Below, in pieces: positions 26,544 through 36,641 of a stretch of 64,000 nt of DNA; position 1 is the stretch's first letter; every line of letters begins with the position of its first letter. The translations under genes and the position numbers were made by a program. The notes beneath the pieces are model-generated. The model was not told where the DNA came from. It saw only the letters and a list, made by a program, of their open reading frames with translations, and made no database searches. The DNA is from Rhizobium freirei PRF 81. Its GTDB lineage: Bacteria > Pseudomonadota > Alphaproteobacteria > Rhizobiales > Rhizobiaceae. Where the stretch lies: contig NZ_AQHN01000027.1 in NCBI RefSeq assembly GCF_000359745.1, forward strand, positions 1 to 64,000. Reading direction: 5' to 3'.

Positions 26544-27920
26544 TTAGTTCCTGAGTGCCCGGCGAATGTCTGGATCTTCCAGGGTCTGATCGAGCGTCTT
26601 GGCAGTCCGTTCGATGATCGCGTCGATATCCGCGTCCGTGCAGCAAAGCGGCGGGGCGTAGCCTAGCACGCCATTGGCGAAGGCGCGGATCACCAAGCCG
26701 TTTTCCCAGGCCCGATCGAAGATCCGGCGCGACGGCTGGGCCTCGGCGGGGAGCGGCGTCTTCGCAGCCTTATCTGCGACCAGCTCGATAGCTGCCAACA
26801 TACCTCGGCCGCGGACGTCGCCCACCAGGGGATGATCTTTGAGGCTTTCGAGGCCCGCCATCAACCTCTTGCCCGCCCTTAAGCCGTTTTCGAGCAAACC
26901 GCCTTCGTAGAGCTTCAGCACTTCAAGGCCAACGGCTGCGCTGACCGGATGGGCGGAGTAGGTATAGCCGTGACCGACCGCAGAGGTGCCGGCTCCGTCG
27001 GCGATGACCTGATAGACGTGATCCGCCATGAAGACCGCTCCCATAGGGACATAGCCCGAGGTAAGGCCCTTTGCCGCCGTGATGAAATCGGGAACGATCT
27101 CATCCTCCGTGCAGGCAAAAAGCGGACCTGTCCGGCCAAAGCCGGTAATTACTTCGTCGGCGACGAAGAGAATATCGAGTTCCTTGCAGAGGCCCCGCAT
27201 GGCTTTCATCCAGCCGCTCGGAGGCACGATGACCCCGCCCGAACCCTGGATCGGTTCCGCATAGAAGGCAGCGACCCGGTTTGCTCCGATCGTGTCGACT
27301 TTTGCCCGAAGCGCGGCAAGGGACGCCTGGATGATGGCATTTCCATCCTCTCCGACAGGGTTGCGGTAGGGGTAGGGTGACGGAATCTTGTGCTGCCAAT
27401 CGAAAGGAATGCCAAAACCGGCATGGAAATTCGGCAGGGCCGTCAGGCCTGCACCGACGGTCGAAGAACCATGATAGCCCTGTTCGATCGAGATGAACTG
27501 ATCGCGCTGCGGTTCACCGCGCGCATGCCAGTAGAAGCGGATGAAGCGCACGGTGCTGTCGACGGCATCCGAGCCGCCAAGGGTGAAGTAGATGTGGTTG
27601 AGATCGCCTGGCGCGCGGTCGGCAAGCTCCGCGGCCAGCCGGATAGCCGGCTCGGAGCCAAGGCCGAAATAGGCTGTCGCATAGGGAAGATCGCGCATCT
27701 GGCGGGCAGCCGCCTCGACGATCGATTCGTGACCGTAACCGGCATTGACGCACCAGAGGCCGGCAAAGCCATCCACCAGCTGGCGGCCTCGGGAATCGAC
27801 GACCGTGGCGCCCTTGGCGGACGTCAGAACCCGGACGCCCTGCTGCTCGTGCCCGCGGTAGGAGGAAACCGGATGCACCAGATGGGCGCGATCGAGTTCG
27901 ATGAGGGAATTGCTGTACAT
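26544..27920 (-). CDS. Class III PLP-dependent aminotransferase
   Basis: The 458-residue enzyme belongs to the omega-amino acid:pyruvate/putrescine aminotransferase group. The PLP lysine is in FITAAKGLTSGYVPMGAVF, and the Asp before it is in ILFVADEVITGFGRTG. GGAGAAG precedes ATG 27920; a longer frame to 28064 runs into the GNAT gene and was dropped. The GNAT gene is 13 bases upstream on the same strand. Together with the PuuB-like oxidase and GabD-like dehydrogenase it suggests conversion of an amine to a semialdehyde and then an acid. Confidence 0.92.
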   Translation of the reverse strand: MYSNSLIELDRAHLVHPVSSYRGHEQQGVRVLTSAKGATVVDSRGRQLVDGFAGLWCVNAGYGHESIVEAAARQMRDLPYATAYFGLGSEPAIRLAAELADRAPGDLNHIYFTLGGSDAVDSTVRFIRFYWHARGEPQRDQFISIEQGYHGSSTVGAGLTALPNFHAGFGIPFDWQHKIPSPYPYRNPVGEDGNAIIQASLAALRAKVDTIGANRVAAFYAEPIQGSGGVIVPPSGWMKAMRGLCKELDILFVADEVITGFGRTGPLFACTEDEIVPDFITAAKGLTSGYVPMGAVFMADHVYQVIADGAGTSAVGHGYTYSAHPVSAAVGLEVLKLYEGGLLENGLRAGKRLMAGLESLKDHPLVGDVRGRGMLAAIELVADKAAKTPLPAEAQPSRRIFDRAWENGLVIRAFANGVLGYAPPLCCTDADIDAIIERTAKTLDQTLEDPDIRRALRN

Positions 27921-27933
27921 GTTCTTCTCCGGA

Positions 27934-28773
27934 TCAGCCGAGCGCCTGATTGGCGAGGGCGAAGGTGGTGACTGTCGAGGAATAGCTGCGCGCCGCAACC
28001 GGTCGCGCCATGGCAATGCCGCCGCCGACATGAGAGAGCGAATGGCTCGCAAGCCATGGTCCAAGACCCGTTTCCGCGCCGATGTCGACGCGCAGGAACG
28101 CGCCCGTCTTCCGGCTCATGAAATGGGACAGGAGCGACTTCGCGTCTTCGATATTTGCCGCAACGACCGGTCCCACCACCTCGCCGCGGCCGAAGGTTCG
28201 AAGGCAGGCAAAGGCGGCAACCTTGTCGTCACGGCGAATGACCGCGAATTCGCCCAGGGCCGCAAACCGGGCAATGAGAACGGAGCGGTCGGCACCAAAT
28301 GCCGCGCGGTCGAGGTCGGTGATTGCCGCAATGTCGGCCGTAGTCGCGACCTCGGTGTTTCCGGGTTTCTGCGTCGCGGCAACTTGCCCCTGGTGCTGGA
28401 CGATGGTGCCTGTCTGGCGGAAGCCAAGCTTTTCATAGAGAGGCAAACCATCCGTGGTCGCGACGAGGCGCAGGGGGCGCTCACCTGCAAGAGCAAGGGC
28501 TGCGTCCATGAGGCAACGCCCCAGCCCGCGTCCGCGCATGCTCGTGGCGACAATCACCATGTTGATCGTTGCGCAATCGGTCCCGTAGGATGTCAGGAGC
28601 GTGGTGCCGACGACTTCATTGTCCGAGTCTACGGCCACAATGCCTTCGCTCAGGTCCAGGGCGACTTTCCAGTCTTCCAGGCGATGAGGCCACCCTGCCT
28701 CGCGCGACAGTCGGACAGCGGCTTCCAAGTGTTCTGGGCCGAAAGGCCTGATTTCTATCTGCCGCCCCTGCAT
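27934..28773 (-). CDS. GNAT-family N-acetyltransferase (YitH-like, two-part)
   Basis: The 279-residue protein has an N-terminal GNAT domain with the acetyl-CoA loop SMRGRGLGRCLMDAAL and a C-terminal half with FGRGEVVGPVVAANIEDAKS. The same C-terminal motif recurs in the protein at 38006. Such proteins may acetylate an amine or amino acid. It is divergent from the HAD gene at 29101. Confidence 0.85.
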   Translation of the reverse strand: MQGRQIEIRPFGPEHLEAAVRLSREAGWPHRLEDWKVALDLSEGIVAVDSDNEVVGTTLLTSYGTDCATINMVIVATSMRGRGLGRCLMDAALALAGERPLRLVATTDGLPLYEKLGFRQTGTIVQHQGQVAATQKPGNTEVATTADIAAITDLDRAAFGADRSVLIARFAALGEFAVIRRDDKVAAFACLRTFGRGEVVGPVVAANIEDAKSLLSHFMSRKTGAFLRVDIGAETGLGPWLASHSLSHVGGGIAMARPVAARSYSSTVTTFALANQALG

Positions 28774-29100
28774 GGCGCTCCCTCGGATTTCCTTTGTCCA
28801 AGTGTCGGAGCGTCGGCGCCGGAAGATTATCCGAAGGCGGGGCCGTTGACGGTATCTTTCGCCGTAGCTGCTCGCCCTTGCCGCATCTTATGCCGTAACC
28901 CGGATGGCGGAGGTCCCAAAAAGGAGTGGGTGAGGGCGCCTTTTGCCGTTTGGCCTTGCAAGCAAATGCCAAACGGGCACCCTTATACGAAACATTCTGC
29001 TCCAAACCTGGAAAAATCAGTGGGCTCCGGCGCCGGAAGCAACCCTATTATCTTGTTCTCCACCAATCGCCTCGCGGGGCAGCACGTAAGGACGAAGCGC
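28774..29100. other. Divergent promoter region
   Basis: About 330 bases between the GNAT gene and the HAD gene, without a supported open frame. It should carry both promoters. No clear palindromic operator was seen. Confidence 0.4.
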
Positions 29101-29769
29101 ATGACCACCTTCCGCCCGAAATACATCACCTTCGATTGCCATGGTACATTGATCAATTTCCAGATGGCGGAAGCTGCGCGCGACCTTTATGGCGATCGTC
29201 TCGACGAGCCGGCGATGCTGCAGTTCATCAAGAACTTTGCCGCTTACCGGCTGGACGAGATCATGGGTGACTGGAAGCCCTATGCCGACGTGGTGCACAA
29301 TTCGCTCGAGCGCACATGCAAGCGCAACGGCGTTGCCTTCAAAGATGAAGACGCTCAAATAGTCTATGAGCGCGTCCCCACCTGGGGCCCGCATGCCGAT
29401 GTTCCCGCAGGCCTTGCCAAGGTGGCAAAGGAAATTCCGCTCGTTATCCTGTCGAACGCCATGGACGCGCAGATCCCATCCAATGTCGAGAAACTGGGAG
29501 CACCCTTCCATGCCGTTTACACGGCACAACAGGCCAATGCCTACAAGCCGCGCTTCCAGGCCTTCGAATACATGTTCGACATGCTGGGCTGCGGCCCGGA
29601 AGACATCCTGCACTGCTCGTCTTCCTTCCGCTACGATCTGATGTCGGCGCATGACCTCGGCATCAAGAACAAGGTCTGGGTCAATCGCGGCCACGAGCCG
29701 GCCAATCCCTATTATGGCTATGTCGAAATCGCCGACATTTCCGGCCTGCCCGGCGTCGTGGGGCTCTGA
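29101..29769 (+). CDS. Type II haloacid dehalogenase-like hydrolase (HAD)
   Basis: The 222-residue protein has motif I FDCHGTLINFQM, motif II ILSNAMDAQI and a downstream Lys in ANAYKPRFQAFEYMF. As in the paralogue at 25595, the second Asp of motif I is replaced (His-Gly). ATG 29101 is right at the start of the conserved motif. It is followed 14 bases later by the PuuB-like oxidase, probably as one transcript. Confidence 0.83.
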   Translation: MTTFRPKYITFDCHGTLINFQMAEAARDLYGDRLDEPAMLQFIKNFAAYRLDEIMGDWKPYADVVHNSLERTCKRNGVAFKDEDAQIVYERVPTWGPHADVPAGLAKVAKEIPLVILSNAMDAQIPSNVEKLGAPFHAVYTAQQANAYKPRFQAFEYMFDMLGCGPEDILHCSSSFRYDLMSAHDLGIKNKVWVNRGHEPANPYYGYVEIADISGLPGVVGL

Positions 29770-29783
29770 GAAAGGGCAACCAA

Positions 29784-31058
29784 ATGAAATATTCCTCTTA
29801 TTGGCACGATACGGCGCCCCGCTTTGCGGGTGCGGTCGCCGGCCCCGTCGAGGGGCATTACGACGTCGCCGTCGTGGGTGGCGGCTTCACCGGGCTTGGC
29901 GCTGCCCGGCAACTTGCTATGGCTGGTGCGAAGGTCATTGTTCTGGAAGCCGAGACGGTGGGATTTGGTGCCTCCGGGCGCAATGGCGGCCATCTGAACA
30001 ATGGTTTGGCTCATAGCTATCTTGCGGCCAAGGCGGAATTGGGCAAGGAACGGGCCATCGCGCTCTATCACGCGTTGGACGATTCCATCGACACGCTCGA
30101 AGCGATCATCGCGAACGAGGGAATCGACTGCAATTTCCGGCGTGCGGGGAAGCTGAAACTCGCCTCCAAGCCACGGCATTTCGAGGGTCTGGCGAGGAAT
30201 TTCGAGGCCGTGCACGCCGAAGTCGATCCTGATACCGCGCTGCTTTCCGCGGAGGATCTCAGGCACGAGATCGGTTCGCCGTTCCATGGTGCGATGCTCT
30301 CGAAAAAGAGCGCCATGATGCACATGGGCCGCTATGCCGTAGGATTGGCCGAGGCGGCCAAACGGCATGGTGCGATCATCGTGGAAGGTGCGGCCGTGAC
30401 CGAGCACGGCCAGTCCGGCGGCAGGCACGTCCTCAAGACCGGCAGGGGCGCCGTGACGGCGGACCAGGTCATGATCGCGACCGGCGCCTATACGACAGCC
30501 AATTTCGGTTATTTCCGCCGCCGGATCATGGCGGTCGGCAGTTTCATCGTCGCCACCCGGCCCTTGACGGATGCCGAGGTTGTCTCGGCCATGCCCGGTA
30601 ATCGCACCTGCGTGAACACGATGAACATCGGCAACTACTGGCGCTTGTCGCCGGATAATCGCCTTATCTTCGGAGGACGGGCCCGATTCTCGGCGACGTC
30701 GGACCAACGCTCAGACGCCAGAAGTGGCACGATACTGCGCGAAAGCCTCGCTCGGATATTCCCTCAACTCGCCGAGGTCGAGATCGATTACTGTTGGGGC
30801 GGCCTCGTCGACATTACCAAGGACCGCTATCCGCGCGCCGGCTATCACGATGGGATCTGGTACGCAATGGGCTATTCGGGCCATGGTGCGCAGCTTTCTA
30901 CCCATCTCGGCATGACCATTGCCGACGCTATGCTGGGCAGGCCCGACCGCAATCCGCTCAAGGGACTCGAATGGCCGGCCGTTCCGGGGCACTTCGGCAA
31001 GCCCTGGTTTCTGCCCCTGGTGGGCTTGTACTACAAGACGCTCGACAGATTTCAGTGA
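29784..31058 (+). CDS. FAD-dependent oxidoreductase (PuuB/OrdL-like)
   Basis: The 424-residue flavoprotein has FAD motif VAVVGGGFTGLGAARQLAMAG followed by FGASGRNGGHLNNGL and a C-terminal YSGHGAQLSTHLG. It resembles gamma-glutamylputrescine oxidase, which releases an aldehyde and ammonia. A GabD-like dehydrogenase lies convergently downstream, consistent with oxidation of the resulting aldehyde. The exact amine is unknown. Confidence 0.87.
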   Translation: MKYSSYWHDTAPRFAGAVAGPVEGHYDVAVVGGGFTGLGAARQLAMAGAKVIVLEAETVGFGASGRNGGHLNNGLAHSYLAAKAELGKERAIALYHALDDSIDTLEAIIANEGIDCNFRRAGKLKLASKPRHFEGLARNFEAVHAEVDPDTALLSAEDLRHEIGSPFHGAMLSKKSAMMHMGRYAVGLAEAAKRHGAIIVEGAAVTEHGQSGGRHVLKTGRGAVTADQVMIATGAYTTANFGYFRRRIMAVGSFIVATRPLTDAEVVSAMPGNRTCVNTMNIGNYWRLSPDNRLIFGGRARFSATSDQRSDARSGTILRESLARIFPQLAEVEIDYCWGGLVDITKDRYPRAGYHDGIWYAMGYSGHGAQLSTHLGMTIADAMLGRPDRNPLKGLEWPAVPGHFGKPWFLPLVGLYYKTLDRFQ

Positions 31059-31102
31059 TGGCCGCGTGCTGCGGCCTGTCGGCGGATCGTCTGCGTAAAG
31101 AA

Positions 31103-31125
31103 AAAGGGGCAGCCGCTGCCCCTTT
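31103..31125. terminator. Bidirectional terminator hairpin
   Basis: AAAGGGGCAG, a CCG loop and CTGCCCCTTT make a 10-base-pair stem with A and T runs at its base. It sits between the convergent PuuB-like and GabD-like genes and would work on both strands. Confidence 0.85.
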
Positions 31126-31143
31126 CCGCCGGCAATTGGGAGC

Positions 31144-32601
31144 TCAGGTGAGGCCGCCGATATGAAAGGCTTTTGCTTCCAGATATTCCTCGATCCCCAG
31201 CTGTGAGCCCTCGCGTCCGAGGCCGGATTGCTTGACGCCGCCGAACGGAGCGACCTCCGTGGAAATCAGACCGGTATTGAGACCCACCATACCGAATTCG
31301 AGGGCCTCCCCCACCCGCCATGCGCGTCTTAGGCTCTCGGTGTAGAAATAGGCTGCAAGCCCGTAGGGCGTACCATTGGCAATGGCAATGGCCTCATCCT
31401 CCGTCTCGAAACGAAAGAGGGGAGCGACGGGTCCGAACGTTTCTTCGGCGGCGAGCTGCATGTCGGTGGTGGCCCCGGTCAGCACGATCGGCGCCGTATA
31501 TTGCGGGCCGGGCGGCAGATCTCTCTTGGCCGTGACGATGGTTGCGCCTTTCGAGAGTGCGTCGCCGACATGACGGTTTATCTTGGCGATTGCAGCCTCG
31601 TTGATCATCGGACCGATCGCGACACCAGCCTCGGTCCCCGGTCCGACCTTCATGGCGTCGACACGGGCTGCGAGCTTCTTGGCGAATGCATCATAGACGC
31701 CCGCCTGAACCAGGATGCGGTTGGCGCAGACGCAGGTCTGGCCGCCATTGCGGAATTTCGAGATGATCGCCCCTTCGACGGCAAGGTCGAGATCCGCGTC
31801 GTCGAAAACGATGAAGGGAGCATTGCCGCCGAGTTCGAGGGAAAGCCGCTTGATGCTGTCCGCTGCTCCGCGCATCAACAGCGAGCCGACGGGTGTGGAA
31901 CCGGTGAAGGAAATCTTGCGCACCGTCGGATTGGCGAGTATTTCAGCGCCGATCTCGGCCGGCATGCCGGTGACGATATTGATGACGCCTGTCGGGATAC
32001 CAGCCATCTCGGCCAGCACGCCAAGTGCCAGCGCCGAATAGGGCGTTAATTCGGACGGTTTTACCACGACCGTGCAGCCAGCTGCGAGCGCCGGCGCCAA
32101 CTTGCGCGTGATCATTGCGTTTGGAAAATTCCACGGCGTGATGATGCCGCAAACTCCAACCGGCTCCTTCAGCACAACAATGCGGCGGTCGGGGGTCGGC
32201 GACGGAATGGTCTGGCCGCCGATGCGGCGCGCTTCTTCCGCGAACCATTTGACGAAGGATGCGCCGTAGCGGATCTCACCGCGGGCTTCGTCCAATGGCT
32301 TTCCCTGTTCGATCGTCAGGATCAGCGCCAGATCCTCGATATGCTCGAGCATCAAGGCATGCCAGGCTTCCAGCAGCGCCGCACGTTCGGCATGCGTGCG
32401 CTTCTTCCAGGGGGCATAGGCTGCTTCCGCGGCCTCGATCGCCGCTCTTGTCTCATCGCCGCCCATGTCCGGCACGGTTCCGATGACGACCTGCGTTGCC
32501 GGATCGACGACCGCAACGGTCTTGCCCGAGCGGGCGGTGACCCAGTTGCCACCGATCAGCGTCTGCTGGCGGAAGAGGGAGGGCAGTTTCAGGTTCTGCA
32601 T
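31144..32601 (-). CDS. gabD: NAD(P)-dependent succinate-semialdehyde dehydrogenase (GabD-like)
   Basis: The 485-residue aldehyde dehydrogenase oxidises a small semialdehyde to the acid. The catalytic Cys is in FRNGGQTCVCANRI, the Glu in LELGGNAPFIVFDDADLD, and the fold signature is PWNFPNAMITRKLAPALAAG. Length and motifs fit GabD well, though related dehydrogenases look similar. It is last in a minus-strand run from 37787 down. Confidence 0.88.
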   Translation of the reverse strand: MQNLKLPSLFRQQTLIGGNWVTARSGKTVAVVDPATQVVIGTVPDMGGDETRAAIEAAEAAYAPWKKRTHAERAALLEAWHALMLEHIEDLALILTIEQGKPLDEARGEIRYGASFVKWFAEEARRIGGQTIPSPTPDRRIVVLKEPVGVCGIITPWNFPNAMITRKLAPALAAGCTVVVKPSELTPYSALALGVLAEMAGIPTGVINIVTGMPAEIGAEILANPTVRKISFTGSTPVGSLLMRGAADSIKRLSLELGGNAPFIVFDDADLDLAVEGAIISKFRNGGQTCVCANRILVQAGVYDAFAKKLAARVDAMKVGPGTEAGVAIGPMINEAAIAKINRHVGDALSKGATIVTAKRDLPPGPQYTAPIVLTGATTDMQLAAEETFGPVAPLFRFETEDEAIAIANGTPYGLAAYFYTESLRRAWRVGEALEFGMVGLNTGLISTEVAPFGGVKQSGLGREGSQLGIEEYLEAKAFHIGGLT

Positions 32602-32622
32602 GTTCAGGTCCTCAAGGAAATT

Positions 32623-33663
32623 TCAGATTGCGGCAAGGAGTGCGGCCGTGATCGCATCGGTCCGGTCCTTGCCAGGGACGGTGCCCACGCCGCTTGCCGT
32701 TGTCGTTTCGATCGCCGCCATGACGGCATCCGCCGCATCCTGCTCGCCCAGATGCTTGAGCATCATGGCGCCGGACCACACCGTTGCGATCGGGTTGGCG
32801 ATACCCAGATGGGCGATATCGGGTGCAGACCCATGCACAGGTTCGAACATCGACGGAGCGTTCCGCTCGGGATTGATATTCGCCGACGCCGCGAAACCGA
32901 GGCCGCCCTGGATTGCCGCGCCGAGATCCGTGAGGATGTCGCCGAACAGGTTGGATGCAACGACCACGTCGAGGGTCTCCGGCGCCATGACCATGCGGGC
33001 TGCCATGGCGTCGATGTGATAGCTGGTGACCTCGACATCCGGGTAGTCTAGCGCGAGCTGCCGGGTGATCTCGTCCCAGAAGACCATCGAATGCTTCTGG
33101 GCATTGGATTTCGTCACGGAGGCGAGCTTGCCGCGGCGGGTTCTTGCCTGCTCGAAGGCGAAACGCAGGATGCGTTCGACGCCCCTACGGGTGAAGATCG
33201 ACGTCTCGACCGCGACCTCGTCGAGGGTACCTTGATGAATGCGGCCGCCGGCGCCGGAATATTCGCCCTCGGTGTTCTCGCGGATACAGAGGATGTCGAA
33301 GGCGGCCGCCCTGAGCGGCCCTTGAACGCCCGGCAGCAGGCGGTGCGGGCGAATGTTGGCATATTGCACGAAGTTCTTCCGGATCGGCAGCAGCAGTCCG
33401 TGTAAGGACACAGAATCCGGCACTTCGGCCGGCCAGCCGACAGCTCCCAGCAGGATGGCATCGAAGCGGCGCAACGTCTCGATCCCGTCTGCGGGCATCA
33501 TGGCGCCGGTTTCCTTGTAGAAGGCGCACGACCAGGGAAATTCGGCGGCATCGAGCGTGAAGCCGCTGGCGCCCGCCGCCTTTTGTAGAACCGACCAGGC
33601 GGCAGCGGTCATGTCGCGACCGATGCCGTCACCCGGTATCAATGCGATCTTGTAGGTTTTCAT
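32623..33663 (-). CDS. Tartrate/D-malate-type decarboxylating dehydrogenase
   Basis: The 346-residue member of the isocitrate/isopropylmalate dehydrogenase family has LIPGDGIGRD at the start, IRENTEGEYSGAGG in the substrate loop and the metal-binding SNLFGDILTDLG near the end. The Y residue and the loop fit tartrate dehydrogenase or D-malate dehydrogenase (TtuC/DmlA) better than LeuB. ATG 33663 with GAGG upstream was chosen over 33678. Confidence 0.87.
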   Translation of the reverse strand: MKTYKIALIPGDGIGRDMTAAAWSVLQKAAGASGFTLDAAEFPWSCAFYKETGAMMPADGIETLRRFDAILLGAVGWPAEVPDSVSLHGLLLPIRKNFVQYANIRPHRLLPGVQGPLRAAAFDILCIRENTEGEYSGAGGRIHQGTLDEVAVETSIFTRRGVERILRFAFEQARTRRGKLASVTKSNAQKHSMVFWDEITRQLALDYPDVEVTSYHIDAMAARMVMAPETLDVVVASNLFGDILTDLGAAIQGGLGFAASANINPERNAPSMFEPVHGSAPDIAHLGIANPIATVWSGAMMLKHLGEQDAADAVMAAIETTTASGVGTVPGKDRTDAITAALLAAI

Positions 33664-33674
33664 CTTCGCTATCC

Positions 33675-35138
33675 TCAAAGACTGATCAAAACGCTCTTGC
33701 TCTTGCGGTTGGCTTGAAATGCTTCACGGCCGAGATCCTTGCCGATGCCGGATTGTTTGTAGCCACCGGTCGGCAGGATGTGGTCGCGTGAACGGCCATA
33801 GCGGTTGACCCAGACCGTCCCGGCCTGCAGGCGGCGGGTCAGCCGGATGGCGCGAGAAAGGTCGCGGGTAAAGAGGCCGGCCGCGAGCCCATAGCTGGGA
33901 TGGTCTGCGAGCTGCAGGGCTTCCTCTTCGTCCTCGAAAGTCTGAAGTGTCAGTACGGGGCCGAAGATCTCCTCGATGATCGCTGGAGAATTCTGGTCGA
34001 CGCCGGCCACCAGTGTCGGAGCATAGAAATAGCCGGGTCCGTCCATGCAAGCGCCGCCGACAAGGCAGTCTCCGCCGGCAGAGACGCTGGCGGAGACGAT
34101 TCCATCGATGCGCTGCCTTTGCCTTTCCGAGATGATCGGTGAGTACTGGCTCGCCGCATCCCAAGTCGGGCGGGCAATGACGCCATCCATCCGGCTCTTG
34201 ATGGCATCGATCAACCGGGCCGCAATCTCCTTCTCGACAATGAGCCGCGATCCGGCCACGCAGGCTTGGCCCGCATTACCCAATATGCTCGCCGTGATCG
34301 CAGCCGCGGCCTTGTCGAGGTCCGCATCGGCAAAGACGATCTGAGGGCTTTTGCCACCGAGCTCAAGCGTCATCGGCTTTACGCCGGTACGGGCGATATT
34401 CTCCATGATCGCCGATCCGGCTCTGGTCGAGCCCGTGAAGCTGATCTTGGCGATTTCGGGATGGCCGGTCATCGCGCTGCCGGTCGTAATGCCATCGCCG
34501 AGCACCACATTGATCAAACCTGCAGGAAGGCCGGCGCGGACGGCGAGTTGAGCCAGGTAGATGGTCGAGAACGGCGTCATCTCCGATGGCTTCAGGACGA
34601 CGGCGTTTCCTGCGGCCAGCGCGGGGCCAAGCTTCCAGGCGGCCATGTTGATCGGGAAGTTCCATGGCGTAATGGCGCCGACCACGCCATAGGGCTCCGT
34701 CATGATCATACCGAGGTTGCCGTCGTCGGTCGGCACAAGGTCGCTGCCTTCCTTGTCCGCGAATTCGGCGAAGAAGCGGATCTGCTCTGCCGAAATTGCG
34801 ATATCGCCATCAACGAGCTGGCCTACGGGTCGCGTCGAGGCGATCGCCTCCAGCCTGGCCAGCGTTTCGGCTTCTTGTTCAATCAGGTCAGCCCAGCGGT
34901 GAAGCACATTCAGGCGCTCGCGCGGTCGGACGCCGCCCCAATTGCTTTCCTTTAATGCGGCCTTTGCGGTCTGCACCGCCTGATCGACCAGATCGGCATC
35001 CGCAACCGGGCATCCGGCATAGGCCTCCCCATCGGAGGGGCGGTGCATCGGGATGATTCCGTCCGCAACGATGAAGTGTTCGCCGACGAAATGTCCGACA
35101 GGAAGGGAGAGACTGTCGGGATCGAAGCTCAGGTCCAT
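33675..35138 (-). CDS. NAD-dependent aldehyde dehydrogenase (PuuC/BetB-like)
   Basis: The 487-residue enzyme has the catalytic Cys in LGNAGQACVAGSRL, the Glu in TLELGGKSPQIVFADADLD, and PWNFPINMAAWKLGPALAAG. GGAGG lies before ATG 35138. Its position beside an aminotransferase, a PuuB-like oxidase and GabD suggests oxidation of an amino-aldehyde such as gamma-aminobutyraldehyde, but betaine aldehyde-type substrates are possible. Confidence 0.88.
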   Translation of the reverse strand: MDLSFDPDSLSLPVGHFVGEHFIVADGIIPMHRPSDGEAYAGCPVADADLVDQAVQTAKAALKESNWGGVRPRERLNVLHRWADLIEQEAETLARLEAIASTRPVGQLVDGDIAISAEQIRFFAEFADKEGSDLVPTDDGNLGMIMTEPYGVVGAITPWNFPINMAAWKLGPALAAGNAVVLKPSEMTPFSTIYLAQLAVRAGLPAGLINVVLGDGITTGSAMTGHPEIAKISFTGSTRAGSAIMENIARTGVKPMTLELGGKSPQIVFADADLDKAAAAITASILGNAGQACVAGSRLIVEKEIAARLIDAIKSRMDGVIARPTWDAASQYSPIISERQRQRIDGIVSASVSAGGDCLVGGACMDGPGYFYAPTLVAGVDQNSPAIIEEIFGPVLTLQTFEDEEEALQLADHPSYGLAAGLFTRDLSRAIRLTRRLQAGTVWVNRYGRSRDHILPTGGYKQSGIGKDLGREAFQANRKSKSVLISL

Positions 35139-35310
35139 AAAGATGCCTCCGGTCAATTTACCGAGATGCTATAGGATCGTCGAAGTGGCTTGATCCGATC
35201 GCGTAGGCTGTCGCGGCTGAAAAACCCGTTTTACGGCGGTTCGGCAGCGTATTCTTCGGCCAGATCCAGATGCCGCGCGTGCTTGACAGACCGCGCCCCA
35301 AAAGCGGAAC

Positions 35311-35667
35311 TCAAGGGCTGATGGTAACGTAGATCTTGCGGACCGTTTCGATCGTCTTCCAGGTTCCGACGAAGCCCGGCTTCATGACGAAGCTGTCGCC
35401 CGCGCGATAGACGACCGGCTCGCCGCCTTCCGGGGTCAGTTCGATGAGGCCGGAGAGAATGTGGCAGAATTCAAAGGTCTCGCCCTTGATCGAATGGGTG
35501 ACGCCGGGCGTTGCCTCCCAGACGCCGGTGTGAACCGTTTCATTGCAAGCGGCGTCTTGTGCCCAAGTCTTGAATTGCGGTTCGCCGGAGATCAGCCGGC
35601 CGGGAGCGGGGACGTTTTCGCGTGGCGCAAAGGAAGGATTCGGGTCAATCGTCTTAAGGAGGGACAT
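35311..35667 (-). CDS. Small cupin-domain protein
   Basis: A 118-residue single-domain cupin (Cupin_3/DUF861 type) with the metal-site region HSIKGETFEFCHILSG and the second motif YRAGDSFVMKPGFVGTW. Similar proteins accompany oxidation pathways of ureido or amine compounds. The specific reaction is not known. Confidence 0.8.
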   Translation of the reverse strand: MSLLKTIDPNPSFAPRENVPAPGRLISGEPQFKTWAQDAACNETVHTGVWEATPGVTHSIKGETFEFCHILSGLIELTPEGGEPVVYRAGDSFVMKPGFVGTWKTIETVRKIYVTISP

Positions 35668-35689
35668 TGGTTACCTTTCAGGGTTGATG

Positions 35690-36613
35690 TCAGTAGCCGC
35701 GGCGGCGGTCGACAAGACCGAGCGGGTCGAGTCCGGCCCGAATCCGCTTGATGTTGTCGATGACGGCGCGCGCGGCGCTATGAGGCTGGGTGACACTTGC
35801 TATATGCGGCGTAAGCAGGATGTGTTGATGGTTCCAGAACCGATGTCCGGCCATCAGCGGTTCCGGATCCGTCACGTCGATCACGGCGCCAGCAAGCCGG
35901 CCGCTGTCGAGCGCGGCCAGCAGATCTGCGGAAACGAGCTGCGGGCCGCGGCCGACATGCACGAGGCTTGCCCCCTTCGGTAGCTTCTCGAACAGACCGG
36001 CATTGAGAAAGCCGCGCGTATCATCCGTCAATGGCAGGAGACAGATCAGGATGTCGGTCACGGAAAGCATGGCCTGGAGCCCCGCTTTGCCGGCAAAACA
36101 GGTGACGCCTTCCAGCACGCGCGGATTGCGGCTCCAGCCGGAAAGCTGAAAGCCGAACGGTTTCAGTCTTTCGAGCGCTGCCTGACCAAGGTTTCCAAGC
36201 CCCAGCACGCCGATGCGGCGCTCGAAGGCCTGTGCCTGTGGCATGGCGTTCCATACCTCATTGTGCTGCTGGCTGAGATAGACGGGAAGGTTGCGGTGGA
36301 GCGCGAGGACGGCGAGCGTCACATATTCCTGCATCATGCGCGTGATGCCTTCCTCGACCATCCGCACGATCTTTATGTGATCGGGAACATGCGTCGTGTT
36401 GAACTGATCGATGCCTGCGCCGATCGAAAACAGCACTTCGAGATTGCGGTAGCGCGGCAGATCGTCCGGAACCGTCCAGCTTATAAGATAGCGCACCGCC
36501 TCGGCATCGACCGACGTCGGATCCATTGAGAAGGGAATATCCGGAAGATGCTGGGCAAAAGCTTCCTGAAAGATCTGGCCGCGGCGGGCATCCGAGTTGA
36601 AGAGAAACGTCAT
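35690..36613 (-). CDS. D-2-hydroxyacid dehydrogenase (GhrA-like)
   Basis: The 307-residue protein reduces glyoxylate/hydroxypyruvate-type keto acids. The NAD(P) motif is [15 protein letters not shown], the substrate Arg is in [11 protein letters not shown], and the catalytic His in [15 protein letters not shown]. It belongs to the same minus-strand run as the cupin and ArgE-like genes. Confidence 0.88.
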   Translation of the reverse strand: MTFLFNSDARRGQIFQEAFAQHLPDIPFSMDPTSVDAEAVRYLISWTVPDDLPRYRNLEVLFSIGAGIDQFNTTHVPDHIKIVRMVEEGITRMMQEYVTLAVLALHRNLPVYLSQQHNEVWNAMPQAQAFERRIGVLGLGNLGQAALERLKPFGFQLSGWSRNPRVLEGVTCFAGKAGLQAMLSVTDILICLLPLTDDTRGFLNAGLFEKLPKGASLVHVGRGPQLVSADLLAALDSGRLAGAVIDVTDPEPLMAGHRFWNHQHILLTPHIASVTQPHSAARAVIDNIKRIRAGLDPLGLVDRRRGY

Positions 36614-36641
36614 AGGGACTTAATCCTCCGGTCTTGCGGCA

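Noticed and set aside
27921..29100. Long plus-strand frame upstream of the HAD gene
   Set aside because: The part before 29101 is antisense to the GNAT and aminotransferase genes and shows no family features.
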